Of a stretch of 64,000 bases of DNA, positions 44,448 through 53,885 are shown piece after piece. Within the stretch, counting starts at the first letter, position 1, and the number at the start of each line of letters is the position of its first letter. Source of the stretch: Enhydrobacter aerosaccus (GTDB lineage: Bacteria; Pseudomonadota; Alphaproteobacteria; Reyranellales; Reyranellaceae); NCBI RefSeq assembly GCF_900167455.1, contig NZ_FUWJ01000002.1:113584-177583 (forward strand). Direction: 5' to 3'. The notes below the pieces were generated by a model. The model was not told where the DNA came from and searched no databases. It saw only the letters and a program-made list of their open reading frames with translations. The position numbers were made by a program, and so were the translations under genes.

Positions 44448-44541
44448 ATCTGACAAGAGGCCTTGTCGCACCAGCGACGTCAAAGGCCGGCAGGCCCGAG
44501 TTTTGCTTCCGGGCCATCATCGGGGAAGAGGGAGACAACAT

Positions 44542-45309
44542 ATGATCAGTCGCAGGATTCTCGCCGTGACCGGCATCCTGGCATCCGGCCTCGTCGCGAC
44601 GCTGTTCGGCGGGGCGGCGCAGGCGCAGCAGGTACTCAAGGTCGGCTCGACCCCGACCGGCATCCCCTTCACCTTCCTCGACACCAAGACCAACACCATC
44701 CAGGGCGTGATGGTCGATCTCGTCACCGAAGTCGGCAAGGATGCCGGCTTCCAGGTGCAGATCGAACCGATGCAGTTCTCGGCCCTGATCGCCGCGCTCA
44801 CCTCCAACAAGATCGATCTGATCTCGGCGGCGATGTATATCTCGCCGGCGCGCAAGGAAGTGATCGACTTCTCGGAGCCGGTCTATTCCTACGGCGAGGG
44901 GCTGGTCGTGCCCAAGACCGACACCAAGGAATACAAGGAATTCGCCGACCTCAAGGGCGATACGGTGGGCGCGCAGATCGGCACCGTCTATGTCGAGCCG
45001 CTCAAGAAGACCGGCCTGTTTCCCGAAGTGAAGATCTACGACACCATTCCCGACATCCTGCGCGACGTGAATACGGGGCGGCTGCAGGCGGGCTTCGCCG
45101 ACTATCCGATCCTGGCCTACAATTTGAAGCAGGGCCTGTTTCCGGGTGTCAGGCTGGTGACCAGCTACAAGTCGACCATCGTCGGCTCAATCGGCATCGG
45201 CGTCCGCAAGTCGGACAAGGAACTGCTCGCCAAGATCAATACCTCGCTGGCGAAACTGCAGGCCAACGGCACGGTCGACAAGATTCTCGCCAAATGGGGC
45301 CTGAAGTAG
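44542..45309 (+). CDS. Polar amino-acid ABC transporter substrate-binding protein
   Basis: 255 residues. Signal peptide about 1-28 ([26 protein letters not shown]); the mature fold is the bacterial SBP family 3, with [30 protein letters not shown] and [24 protein letters not shown]. The ATG at 44542 follows GGGAGACAAC. First gene of a three-gene importer operon. Ligand probably a small polar amino acid or opine-like compound; unassigned. Confidence 0.9.
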   Translation: MISRRILAVTGILASGLVATLFGGAAQAQQVLKVGSTPTGIPFTFLDTKTNTIQGVMVDLVTEVGKDAGFQVQIEPMQFSALIAALTSNKIDLISAAMYISPARKEVIDFSEPVYSYGEGLVVPKTDTKEYKEFADLKGDTVGAQIGTVYVEPLKKTGLFPEVKIYDTIPDILRDVNTGRLQAGFADYPILAYNLKQGLFPGVRLVTSYKSTIVGSIGIGVRKSDKELLAKINTSLAKLQANGTVDKILAKWGLK

Positions 45310-45356
45310 ATCCTGCGCCGCGTTCCTGAGCGGACCGAAGGCCTGCCCTCGTACAG

Positions 45357-46010
45357 ATGAGCCAGTTCTTTTCCGACTCGATCGAGTTTCTGCCCATCCT
45401 GCTGCAGGGCGTTCGGCTCACCATCATCGTCACCGTGGGATCCCTGATCCTGTCCACGGTGATCGGGCTGGTCTGGGCCTTCATGCGGGTCTCGGGTATC
45501 CGGGCGCTCTCGGGTACCGCCGTTGTGATCGTCAACCTGATCCGCGGCATCCCGATCATCGTCCAGCTCTTCTACATCTACTTCGTCCTGCCCGATTTCG
45601 GCATCGCCCTGTCGGCGCTGCAGGCGGCGATCGTCGGCCTCGGCGTCGCCTACTCGGCCTATCAGGCCGAGAACTTCCGGGCCGGCATCGAGGCGATCGA
45701 TCACGGACAGGTCGAGGCGGCACAATCGATCGGCATGGGCTGGTGGTTGATGATGCGGCGGGTGATCCTGCCCCAGGCGGTGCGCATCGTGCTGCCGCCC
45801 TACGGCAACACTATGATCATGATGCTGAAGGACTCCTCACAGGCCTCGATCATCACGGTCGCCGAGCTTGCCCTGCAGGGCAAGCTGATCGCCTCCTCGA
45901 CCTTCAAGAACACCGAGGTCTTCACGCTGGTGGCCCTGCTCTATCTCACCATGAGCATTCCTCTGATCCTGCTCGTCGGCGCCCTGGAACGCCGCTTCGG
46001 ACGGAAATGA
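45357..46010 (+). CDS. Amino-acid ABC transporter permease (HisM-type)
   Basis: 217 residues with about five transmembrane helices. The EAA loop reads [32 protein letters not shown] near residues 121-152 and [19 protein letters not shown] near 60-78 is the family hallmark. Its stop overlaps the ATPase start by 4 bp (ATGA). Acts as a homodimer or pairs with itself, as no second permease gene is present. Confidence 0.92.
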   Translation: MSQFFSDSIEFLPILLQGVRLTIIVTVGSLILSTVIGLVWAFMRVSGIRALSGTAVVIVNLIRGIPIIVQLFYIYFVLPDFGIALSALQAAIVGLGVAYSAYQAENFRAGIEAIDHGQVEAAQSIGMGWWLMMRRVILPQAVRIVLPPYGNTMIMMLKDSSQASIITVAELALQGKLIASSTFKNTEVFTLVALLYLTMSIPLILLVGALERRFGRK

Positions 46011-46747
46011 CGGCCATGATCGAGCTGACCGACGTCCATAAGAGCTTTGGCGACCACCATGTGATCCGTGGCTTCTCGGCCTCGGTGGCCAGGGGCGAGG
46101 TGGTCTGCCTGATCGGCGCCTCGGGCTCGGGCAAGTCGACGATCCTGCGCTGCATCAACGGTCTCGAAAGCTACGAGCGCGGCTGCATTACCGTCGACGG
46201 CGTCACGGTCGACTGCACCGACCGGTCGATCGTCACGGTTCGCACCCATGTCTCGATGGTGTTCCAGCGCTTCAACCTGTTCCCGCACCGCACGGCGCTG
46301 GAGAATGTGATCGAGGGTCCGATCTACGTGAAGGGGGAGTCCCGCGCCGAGGCGATCGATCGCGGCCGCGCCCTGCTCGCCCGCGTCGGGCTTGCGGACA
46401 AGGAAGGCGCGCACCCGGCCCAGCTTTCCGGCGGCCAGCAGCAGCGCGTGGCGATCGCGCGTGCGCTCGCCATGCAGCCGCGCGCCATCTTGTTCGACGA
46501 GCCGACGTCGGCGCTCGACCCGGAGATGGTCGGCGAGGTGCTGGAGGTGATGCGCTCGGTCGCCGAGGAAGGCATGACGATGCTGATCGTCACGCACGAG
46601 ATGGCCTTCGCGCGCGAGGTCGCCGATCGCGTGCTGTTCCTCGACCAGGGCGTCATCCTCGAACAGGGGCCGGCCCGCTCGGTCCTCACCGCCCCCACCA
46701 ATCCGCGCACCCAGGACTTCCTGCGCCGCGTCCTGCATCCGATGTAG
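46007..46747 (+). CDS. Amino-acid ABC transporter ATP-binding protein
   Basis: 246 residues from the overlapping ATG at 46007. Walker A GASGSGKS near residues 39-46, signature [15 protein letters not shown] near 140, Walker [14 protein letters not shown] near 163 and switch [10 protein letters not shown] are all intact, as in GlnQ/HisP-type ATPases. Last gene of the importer. A start at 46016 (MIEL) is possible but loses the overlap. Confidence 0.93.
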   Translation: MTAMIELTDVHKSFGDHHVIRGFSASVARGEVVCLIGASGSGKSTILRCINGLESYERGCITVDGVTVDCTDRSIVTVRTHVSMVFQRFNLFPHRTALENVIEGPIYVKGESRAEAIDRGRALLARVGLADKEGAHPAQLSGGQQQRVAIARALAMQPRAILFDEPTSALDPEMVGEVLEVMRSVAEEGMTMLIVTHEMAFAREVADRVLFLDQGVILEQGPARSVLTAPTNPRTQDFLRRVLHPM

Positions 46748-46786
46748 CGCCTCGCAACGGCGCTTTGCCTCGGGCCCGAATCCGGA

Positions 46787-47263
46787 TCACACCGTCGCGC
46801 CCAGGATCTCCGTCGGGATCTCGCGATCGACGATCTCGCGCAGCGCGAAGCTCGATTCGAGCCGCGCCACGTGCGGCAGGCGCGAAAGCTGCGTGTTATG
46901 GATGCGCTCGTAGTCCTCGATGTCTCGCGCCGCGACCGTGACGAGATAATCGCTGGTTCCCGACATCAGGTAACACGAGAGGACGGAGGAGCAGCGCACC
47001 ACCGCCCTCTCGAAGGATCTCAGGCAATCCTCGCTCTGGCGCTCGAGGGTGACACGGATGATCACCCGCACGCCGAACCCCGCCTGCTTGGCATTGAGCT
47101 CGACCCGGAACCGCTTGATGACGCCATCCTTGACCAGGCGCTCCAGCCGTCGGGCGCAGGCGGTGGCGGAGAGACCGACCTTGCCGCCGAGTTCGGTCAG
47201 GCTCATGCGGGCGTCGTACATCAGATAGCGCAGGAGACGAATATCCAACCGATCCAAGTCCAT
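46787..47263 (-). CDS. Lrp/AsnC-family regulator, likely of alanine dehydrogenase
   Basis: 158 residues. N-terminal helix-turn-helix (LDIRLLRYLMYDARMSLTELGGKVGLSATACARRLERL, residues 5-42 in parts) and C-terminal RAM/AsnC ligand domain with SCYLMSGTSDYLVTVAARDIEDYE. Lrp-type regulators bind amino acids and commonly sit divergent from ald. The 140-bp divergent gap to ald is AT-richer than its surroundings. Confidence 0.92.
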   Translation of the reverse strand: MDLDRLDIRLLRYLMYDARMSLTELGGKVGLSATACARRLERLVKDGVIKRFRVELNAKQAGFGVRVIIRVTLERQSEDCLRSFERAVVRCSSVLSCYLMSGTSDYLVTVAARDIEDYERIHNTQLSRLPHVARLESSFALREIVDREIPTEILGATV

Positions 47264-47403
47264 TACGCGTGATTCCTTCGGAATTTAAGTACTTTACGCA
47301 GGATTTACACGCCAATGCAAATATACCGGCACGAAATCGCAGTTTTCATGCATCCGAGCCGTGATAGGTGCTGAGCCTGCTCGACCACGAGAAAGGACAT
47401 CAG
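47264..47403. promoter_or_regulatory. Divergent lrp-ald control region
   Basis: A 140-bp gap with AT-rich segments (GAATTTAAGTACTTTACGCAGG, in parts, and GCAAATATACC). Lrp regulators bind degenerate 15-bp sites, so I can point to the region but not to an operator. Promoters of both genes must lie here. Confidence 0.55.
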
Positions 47404-48522
47404 ATGCGGATCGGCGTTCCCAAGGAGATCAAGAACAACGAGAACCGTGTCGGCCTCACGCCCGCGAGCGTGAGCGAGCTCGTTCGCCGCGGCCATAGTG
47501 TCCTGGTCGAGACCAATGCCGGCCGGGCCATCGGCTTCGACGACGAGACCTATCGCAAGGTCGGCGCGACCATTGCCGCTTCCGCCGAGGATGTCTTTGC
47601 GGGCGCCGAGATGATCGTGAAGGTCAAGGAACCGCAGCCACAGGAAATCAAGCGCCTGACGCCGCGCCACACCCTCTTCACCTACCTGCATCTGGCGCCG
47701 GATCCAGCACAAGCGGAGGCACTGGCGAAGTCCGGCTGCACGGCCATCGCCTACGAAACCGTCACCGACGATGCCGGACGCCTGCCGCTGCTCGCGCCCA
47801 TGAGCGAGGTTGCCGGCCGCATGGCCGTGCAGGTCGGCGCTCATTGGCTGGAGAAGCCGCAGCAGGGCGCCGGCGTCCTGCTCGGCGGCGTCGCCGGCGT
47901 CGGCCGTGCCAAGGTCGTGGTGCTGGGCGGCGGCATCTCCGGCACCAATGCCGCCCGCATGGCGCTCGGCCTCGAGGCCCATGTCACGGTGATCGACAAG
48001 TCGGTGCCGCGGCTGCGCGAGCTCGACCTCGGCTTCGCCGGCAAGCTGCAGACCATCTACGCGACGCAGGAGGCGATCGAAGAGGAAGTCGCGGCGGCGG
48101 ACCTCGTGATCGGCGCCGTGCTGGTGCCGGGCGCGTCGGCCCCCAAGCTCGTGTCGCGCAAGCTGATCGAGCGCATGCGGCCGGGCTCGGTCGTGGTGGA
48201 CATCTCGATCGACCAGGGCGGCTGCTTCGAGACCAGCAAGGCCACCACGCACGAGAACCCGACCTATCTGGTCGCCGACGTCGTGCATTACTGCGTCGCC
48301 AACATGCCGGGCGGCGTGCCGCGCACCTCGACTCTGGCCCTGAACAACGCCACCCTGCCCTTCGCCCTGGCGCTGGCCGACAAGGGGACGCTGCCGGCTC
48401 TGCTGGCCGACCGCCACCTGCTCGCCGGCCTCAACGTCCATCGCGGCAAAGTCACCCACCCCGCGGTGGCCGAGGCGCTGGCGGTGAGCTTCACGCCGCC
48501 GCAGACGGCGCTGGCCGCATAA
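47404..48522 (+). CDS. ald: Alanine dehydrogenase
   Basis: 372 residues, the family's usual length. [20 protein letters not shown] opens the protein; pyruvate-binding residues lie in [10 protein letters not shown] and FTYLHLAPD; the NAD motif is [18 protein letters not shown] near residue 170. It interconverts L-alanine and pyruvate plus ammonia. ATG 47404 follows GAAAGGACATC. Close to a divergent Lrp regulator, as in many bacteria that use alanine as carbon and nitrogen source. Confidence 0.96.
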   Translation: MRIGVPKEIKNNENRVGLTPASVSELVRRGHSVLVETNAGRAIGFDDETYRKVGATIAASAEDVFAGAEMIVKVKEPQPQEIKRLTPRHTLFTYLHLAPDPAQAEALAKSGCTAIAYETVTDDAGRLPLLAPMSEVAGRMAVQVGAHWLEKPQQGAGVLLGGVAGVGRAKVVVLGGGISGTNAARMALGLEAHVTVIDKSVPRLRELDLGFAGKLQTIYATQEAIEEEVAAADLVIGAVLVPGASAPKLVSRKLIERMRPGSVVVDISIDQGGCFETSKATTHENPTYLVADVVHYCVANMPGGVPRTSTLALNNATLPFALALADKGTLPALLADRHLLAGLNVHRGKVTHPAVAEALAVSFTPPQTALAA

Positions 48523-48538
48523 CCGGAAGGGCGGCGCG

Positions 48539-50116
48539 CTACTTCTTTTCGATATTCCAGAACACCGGCACCGGCGACACGACGGCGCCGGTGACGTTCC
48601 GGCGCAGTGCCGTGGCCGTCATGTACTGGCCGAGAAAGGCGTGCGTCGGATACTCGGCGGCGCGCAGCTGGATCTTCTCGACGATCTCCTTGCGCTTGGC
48701 TTCATCGGTCTCGTCGGCGAAGGCTTGGCGCAGCTTGGTGATCTCTTCGTCGCACGGCCACCCGAACCACGCCTTGTCGCAATTCGCCGCGATGAAACTG
48801 TAGGTCAGCGGATCGAGCGAATCGACGCCGCCGGTCGAGGTGATCAGCGCGTTCCAACCGCCCTTGTCGGGCGGGTCCTTCCGCGCCCGGCGACTGACCA
48901 GCGTCTGCCAGTCCATGGATTGCATGTCGACCTTCATGCCGATCCGCTCCATCGCCGCCTTGGCAACCGGCGCCATGTTGGTCAGCACGTACAGATCGGT
49001 CGAATGCAGCAGCACGACCGGCGTTCCGTCGTAGCCGCCTTCTTTCAAGAGCTCCTTCGCCTTGGCGATATTGCCGCCGTACTTGTCGTCGAAGCCTGCC
49101 GTGGTCGCATAGGGCGTGTCGCACACGAACATGGCCTTGCAGACCTGATAATATTTCGGATCGCCGATCACCGCGTCGAGGAAGTCCTTCTGATTGAAGG
49201 CATAGAGCAGCGCCTGGCGGATCTTGGGATTGTCGAACGGCTTGAAGAGCTGGTTGTAGCGGAAGATGTACTGGTTGCCCCATTTGTTGAGGACTTCCAG
49301 CTTCACGTTCTTGTCCGCCTCGAGAAGCTTGTAGAGATCGTGCTGGGGCGCCTCGATCATGTCGATCTCGCCGGCCAGCAGGGCATTGACCGCGGTCTGC
49401 TGATCCGGGATCGCGACCCATTCGACGCGATCGACCTTGGCCACTTTGCCGCCGGCCATGCCTGACGCGGGCTCTTGCCTCGGTTTGTAGTAGGGGTTCC
49501 TGACATAGACGGTCTTGTCGCCGGGCTTGCTCTCGTCCCGCTTCAGCATGAACGGGCCGGATCCGGTGTAGTCCTCGATCTGCTTGTAGGGATCGGTTTC
49601 GGCTACCCGCTTGGGCATGATGAAGGGATTGCCCGACGGCTTGGCCAACGCCTGCAGCACGATGCCGGTCTTCTCCTTGAGCGTCAGGCGGAAGGTCTTC
49701 GCATCGACCGCCTCGGCCTTGCCCAGCTTGGACCACAGGATCTGGCCCAGAGGATCGCGCGCCGCCCAGCGCTTGAGCGAGGTCACCACGTCTTCCGACG
49801 TCACAGGCGAGCCATCCGAGAACTTCAGCCCATCGCGCAACGCGAAGGTCCAGACCAGCTTGTCCGGCGAGACGTCGTAATGCTCGACCATCTCGGGCTG
49901 AACCTTCAGATCACCGTCGAGAGCAAACAACGTGTCGTAGATCATGTAGCCGTGATTGCGCACGATGAAGGCCGTGGTCCAGATCGGATCCAGGATCTTC
50001 AGATCGGAGTGCATGACCACACGTAGCGTCGATTGCGCCAGGGCCATGCCGGGAAAAGCCAGCAGCGCCGCCGCCAGCAGCCTCGCGATGCGCTTCATCG
50101 CTTTTTCCACGTTCAT
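48539..50116 (-). CDS. Dipeptide/oligopeptide-type ABC substrate-binding protein (SBP family 5), orphan
   Basis: 525 residues with a signal peptide (about 1-27, RIARLLAAALLAFPGMALAQ). The family-5 fold shows LDPIWTTAFIVRNHGYMIYDTLFALD and LVWTFALRDGLKFSDGSPVTSEDVV. The start at 50116 overlaps the GMC stop by one base (TAATG), with GGAGGG inside the upstream gene, so the two are coupled. No permease or ATPase gene is beside it. Relatives bind peptides, nickel, glutathione or sugars; ligand unknown. Confidence 0.92.
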   Translation of the reverse strand: MNVEKAMKRIARLLAAALLAFPGMALAQSTLRVVMHSDLKILDPIWTTAFIVRNHGYMIYDTLFALDGDLKVQPEMVEHYDVSPDKLVWTFALRDGLKFSDGSPVTSEDVVTSLKRWAARDPLGQILWSKLGKAEAVDAKTFRLTLKEKTGIVLQALAKPSGNPFIMPKRVAETDPYKQIEDYTGSGPFMLKRDESKPGDKTVYVRNPYYKPRQEPASGMAGGKVAKVDRVEWVAIPDQQTAVNALLAGEIDMIEAPQHDLYKLLEADKNVKLEVLNKWGNQYIFRYNQLFKPFDNPKIRQALLYAFNQKDFLDAVIGDPKYYQVCKAMFVCDTPYATTAGFDDKYGGNIAKAKELLKEGGYDGTPVVLLHSTDLYVLTNMAPVAKAAMERIGMKVDMQSMDWQTLVSRRARKDPPDKGGWNALITSTGGVDSLDPLTYSFIAANCDKAWFGWPCDEEITKLRQAFADETDEAKRKEIVEKIQLRAAEYPTHAFLGQYMTATALRRNVTGAVVSPVPVFWNIEKK

Positions 50117-51771
50117 TAGGCTGCCCTCCGGCTTGCCGCCCCTCGCCGATCCTCAAGCATCATCTGTGCCGCCTTGTCGGCGATCATGATGGTGGGCGTA
50201 TTCGTGTTGCCCGACGTGATGGTCGGCATGACCGACGCATCCACGACCCGGAGCCCCTCCAGCCCCATGACACGCAGCCGCTCATCCACCACGGCCATCG
50301 GGTCGGACGGGAGCCCCATCTTGGCGGTCCCGATGGGATGGAAGATCGTGGTCCCGATATCGCCCGCCGCCTTGGCAAGCGACGCATCGTCGTCGCCCAC
50401 GCCGGGTCCCGGCAGATATTCCTCGGGATGGTAGGGCTGCATGGCAGCCTGCCGCATCAGGCGACGCGTGACGCGGATCGCATCGGCGGCCACCCGTCGG
50501 TCCTCGGGCGTCGAGAGATAGTTGGGCGCGATCACGGGCTTCGCCGACGGATCGCCGGAGCGTAGGCGGATCGTGCCGCGCGAGGTCGGGCGCAGGTTGC
50601 AGGCGCTGACCGTGATGGCCGGGAAGCGATGCAACGGCTCGCCGAACTTGTCGAGCGAGAGCGGCTGGACATGGAACTCGATGTTGGACCGCTCATGGTC
50701 GGACGACGAGGTCGTGAAGATGCCGAGCTGGGACGGCGCCATCGACAGCGGGCCCGACTGCAACAGCGCATACTCCGCACCGATCAGCGCCCGCCCGATC
50801 AGCGAGTGGTAACTCGTGTTGAGCGTCTTCGCGCCCTGCACCTTGTAGATGGAGCGCTGCTGCAGATGGTCCTGCAGGTTGCGGCCCACGCCAGGCTTGT
50901 CGAGCACGACCGGGAGGCCGAACTCGGCCAGCCAATCGGCGGGGCCAACACCGGAGAGCTGCAGGAGCTGTGGCGAGCACACGGCGCCGGCCGACAGCAC
51001 GACCTCGCCGCGGGTACGCGCCTCGATGATCCGGCCGTCCTGCCGGAACCGCACGCCGACCGCGCGCTTGCCCTCGAACAGCACCCGCTCGACCAACACG
51101 CCGGTCTCCAGCCGCAAGTTCGGCCGCTTCAGCACGGGTTTCAGGAACGCCCGCGCCGTCGACATGCGCACGCCGCGCTTCTGGTTGACGTGGAAATAGC
51201 CCACGCCGGTATTGTCGCCCGTATTGAAATTCGAGGTCGGGGGAATGCCCATCTCGGTGGCGGCCTTGGCCACGGCATCGAGAATGTCCCATCGCACCCG
51301 CAGCGGCTCGACGCGCCATTCGCCCGTGGCGCCATGGTGGTCGGTCTCGCCGAGAAAGTGCGCGTCCAGCCGCTTGAAGATCGGCAGGACATCGTCCCAT
51401 CCCCATCCCGCGAGCCCGAGCTGGCGCCAATGATCGTAGTCCTGCGCCTGGCCACGCATCGAGATCATGCCGTTGATCGCCGAGCAGCCGCCGATCACCT
51501 TGCCGCGCGGATAGTTGAGGCTGCGGCCGTTGAGGCCTGCCTCCTTCTCGGTCTGGAACATCCAGTCGGCCCGCGGATTGCCGATGGCAAAGAGATAGCC
51601 CGCCGGAATGTGGAACCAGATCCAGCTATCGCGGCCGCCGGCCTCGAGCACCAGCACGCGGGTGCCTGGATCCGCCGACAGCCGATTGGCCAGCACGCAC
51701 CCGGCGGAGCCCGCCCCCACGACGATATAATCGAAGTCTCCCTCGAGTCGGGAGACGCTTTCCGCTGCCAT
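50116..51771 (-). CDS. GMC-family FAD-dependent alcohol/choline-dehydrogenase-like oxidoreductase
   Basis: 551 residues. The dinucleotide motif VVGAGSAGCVLANRLS is at residues 17-32, the GMC signature regions NYPRGKVIGGCSAINGM near 83-99 and GEVVLSAGAVCSPQLLQLSGVGP near 254-276, and the active-site histidine in GTTIFHPIGTAKMG near 480, followed by ASVMPTITSGNTNTPTIMIAD. It oxidises a primary or secondary alcohol. First of a two-gene unit with a binding protein, an odd combination suggesting import of its substrate or product. Confidence 0.93.
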   Translation of the reverse strand: MAAESVSRLEGDFDYIVVGAGSAGCVLANRLSADPGTRVLVLEAGGRDSWIWFHIPAGYLFAIGNPRADWMFQTEKEAGLNGRSLNYPRGKVIGGCSAINGMISMRGQAQDYDHWRQLGLAGWGWDDVLPIFKRLDAHFLGETDHHGATGEWRVEPLRVRWDILDAVAKAATEMGIPPTSNFNTGDNTGVGYFHVNQKRGVRMSTARAFLKPVLKRPNLRLETGVLVERVLFEGKRAVGVRFRQDGRIIEARTRGEVVLSAGAVCSPQLLQLSGVGPADWLAEFGLPVVLDKPGVGRNLQDHLQQRSIYKVQGAKTLNTSYHSLIGRALIGAEYALLQSGPLSMAPSQLGIFTTSSSDHERSNIEFHVQPLSLDKFGEPLHRFPAITVSACNLRPTSRGTIRLRSGDPSAKPVIAPNYLSTPEDRRVAADAIRVTRRLMRQAAMQPYHPEEYLPGPGVGDDDASLAKAAGDIGTTIFHPIGTAKMGLPSDPMAVVDERLRVMGLEGLRVVDASVMPTITSGNTNTPTIMIADKAAQMMLEDRRGAASRRAA

Positions 51772-51964
51772 CGAGACACCCCTTTGACCGCGGATGATGC
51801 GGCGTGCGGCGAGCGTCTACAAGCGCCTCTCCGGACGTCTCATCGGCCGGCGGTCCGCGTCAGCAGCGACCCGCTGCCAATCCTCCTGTCGAAACGCCGC
51901 CCGTTGCGAGTCCGAGAGGATGACGCGCATAATTCACTCAAACGAACGAAGGGAAGGAACGCCC

Positions 51965-53107
51965 ATGAAGTACAATCGTATTTCGGCCGACTGCCATCTC
52001 GATCTGCCATGGATGCCGCCCGATCTGTTCACATCGATGGCGCCGCGCGAGCTTAAGGACCGCATGCCCTACGTCGTCGATAGCGACGACGGTCCCAAGT
52101 GGGTGGCGAACAACGGGGCCACCTTCGGTTACAAGAACGGAGTCGGACCGGCGGGCTCGAAGTTCGTGCCAGGCAAGCATCACCGCGTCGACGTGATGGC
52201 CGAGACCGGCCTCTATTCCGATGGCGCCAAGGATATCCGCCGCGTCTCCGATCCGCATCTTCGCATCAAGGATCTCGACCGCGACCATGTCGATGCCGAG
52301 GTGATCTACGGCATCCTGGGCGCGGCGGGGCGGCTCAACGACAAGGACGCCGCCAACGAGATGCTGCGCATCTACAACGACTGGCTGAAGGAGTTCTGTA
52401 GTCACTATCCAGAACGCCACATCGGGCTCGCCTGCCTTCCCTATGGCGACATCGATGCCGCGGTGAAGGAGATCTATCGCGTCGCCAAGATGGGCATCAA
52501 AGGCCTCGAGCTTTCCTGCTCCTGGGACATGGAACCGATGTGGCATCCGATGTGGGAGCCGCTGTGGAAAGCGGTCAACGACGTCCAGCTGCCGCTGCAC
52601 TTCCACACCTTCCCGAACATGCCGCCCGATACCATCGCCAAGCATCCGGGCCGCGTCGGCCGTTCGGTGTTCTTCACCATCGTCTCTGGCTTTCAGATGA
52701 ACCTGGTGAACATCCTGGCCGCCATCATCGCGGCCAACGTGCTGGAACGTTATCCCAACATCCGCATCGCCTTCGGCGAGTCGGGCTGCGGCTGGATCCC
52801 CTATGCCCTCGATCGCATGGATTTCGAATGGGAGGACCGCTTCACCGATCTCGGGCTGAAGATGAAGCCGTCGGATTACTGGCGGCGCCAATGCAAGGCC
52901 ACGTTCCAGTTCGACCGCATCGGCACCAAGCTGATCGACGAGATGGGCGCGGAAAGCCTGATGTGGGGGTCCGACTATCCACATGGCGACGGCGTGTGGC
53001 CCAACTCCGATCAGTACATCAAGGAGCAGTTCGCCGAAGTCTCGCCCGAAGTGACCAGGATGATCACCTGCACCAACGCCGGCAAGTTCTACGGGCTGGT
53101 CAACTAA
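51965..53107 (+). CDS. Amidohydrolase-family (amidohydrolase_2 / decarboxylase-like) metal enzyme
   Basis: 380 residues. The metal motif DCHLDLP is at residues 9-15 (DxH form), with HFHTFPN near 219, GESGCGWIPYALDRMD near 275 and SDYPHGDG near 339. This is the aminocarboxymuconate-semialdehyde-decarboxylase / 2-amidohydrolase type used on aromatic or heterocyclic acids. The start has GAAGGGAAGGAA upstream. Divergent from the GMC gene across 190 bp. Reaction may be decarboxylation or hydrolysis. Confidence 0.9.
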   Translation: MKYNRISADCHLDLPWMPPDLFTSMAPRELKDRMPYVVDSDDGPKWVANNGATFGYKNGVGPAGSKFVPGKHHRVDVMAETGLYSDGAKDIRRVSDPHLRIKDLDRDHVDAEVIYGILGAAGRLNDKDAANEMLRIYNDWLKEFCSHYPERHIGLACLPYGDIDAAVKEIYRVAKMGIKGLELSCSWDMEPMWHPMWEPLWKAVNDVQLPLHFHTFPNMPPDTIAKHPGRVGRSVFFTIVSGFQMNLVNILAAIIAANVLERYPNIRIAFGESGCGWIPYALDRMDFEWEDRFTDLGLKMKPSDYWRRQCKATFQFDRIGTKLIDEMGAESLMWGSDYPHGDGVWPNSDQYIKEQFAEVSPEVTRMITCTNAGKFYGLVN

Positions 53108-53132
53108 GGCGCGACGGCTTCTGGCACGACCG

Positions 53133-53267
53133 GCGTCGTCCCGACGCTCGTAGCAGAGCAGCGCGCTACAGCGCGATGACTTTTCGTGGAATCAAGCCGT
53201 CGCCCTGACGCATGCGCTGCCATGCTACGAGCGTCAGGGCGACGGCCGATGCAAAAATCATCGCGCT
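53133..53267. repeat. Long imperfect inverted repeat with alternative pairings, convergent gap
   Basis: AGCGCGATGA (53170-53179) pairs with TCATCGCGCT (53258-53267), and GCCGTCGCCCTGACGC (53196-53211) pairs exactly with GCGTCAGGGCGACGGC (53231-53246). The latter right arm, with TGCTACGAGCG before it (53223-53243), can instead pair with 53135-53155 (19 of 21). So two structures compete. It lies between convergent gene ends and resembles the dispersed GCGCGATGA repeats of Alphaproteobacteria. Confidence 0.65.
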
Positions 53268-53885
53268 TTAGAGATCGTCCTTCGACACGGTGTGCTGGAG
53301 GGTGAAAATCTCCGCCGTCGGCGCATGTCGTTGGCGGGCCGCCTGGGCTGCCTCGACCGACCAGAAGAAGGCGACAAGGGCCCGCTCGATCTGTCGATCG
53401 GGTGCGGGCCGCAGCTCCTTTTCCGCGGTATGCGCCTGGCCGACGGCCGCGCTGCCGACGAGAAGATCCACGCGCACCGTCTCGAGCGCGGCGAGCTTGT
53501 CGAATGGCGCGGTGTTCTGTGCCTTCATCCGCAAGGTGAGCGCCGCCACGCCAATACCGTCGCCCCAGCGCTGCTCGACTGCGCAGACGGTGCGCCAGGT
53601 ATCGCGGAACTTCGGGAAGATCGCGCGGCTCATCTCCGACGGATTGCGCAGCCGCGCGTAATAGATTTCGCTCTCGAAGGTTGCCGTGCCCTCGGCATCG
53701 TAGAACAGGAGATAGCGACTGCGCTGCTCCGGAGTCGGATCGATACGCTTGAAGCGGCTGCCGCGCAGCCAGCCAGGGCAACTTACCCGCTCCTGCATAT
53801 GTTCGCGGCTGTGCCAATGGTTGAAGGCCGCATCGTCCTGCGGGTCGATGTCGACCCATATCATCAAGGATGCACTGCCGCTCAT
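53268..53885 (-). CDS. EthD-like dimeric-barrel protein
   Basis: 205 residues, probably two ferredoxin-like barrels. The first opens ASLMIWVDIDPQDDAAFNHWHSREHMQERVSCPGWLRGSRF (residues 5-46, in parts), with the WHxxEHxxERxxxPG pattern of this group, and a strand YLLFYDAEGTATFES. The second half is more divergent. Function unknown. It overlaps the hydrolase stop by 4 bp (ATGA), so its synthesis is coupled to it. Confidence 0.75.
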   Translation of the reverse strand: MSGSASLMIWVDIDPQDDAAFNHWHSREHMQERVSCPGWLRGSRFKRIDPTPEQRSRYLLFYDAEGTATFESEIYYARLRNPSEMSRAIFPKFRDTWRTVCAVEQRWGDGIGVAALTLRMKAQNTAPFDKLAALETVRVDLLVGSAAVGQAHTAEKELRPAPDRQIERALVAFFWSVEAAQAARQRHAPTAEIFTLQHTVSKDDL

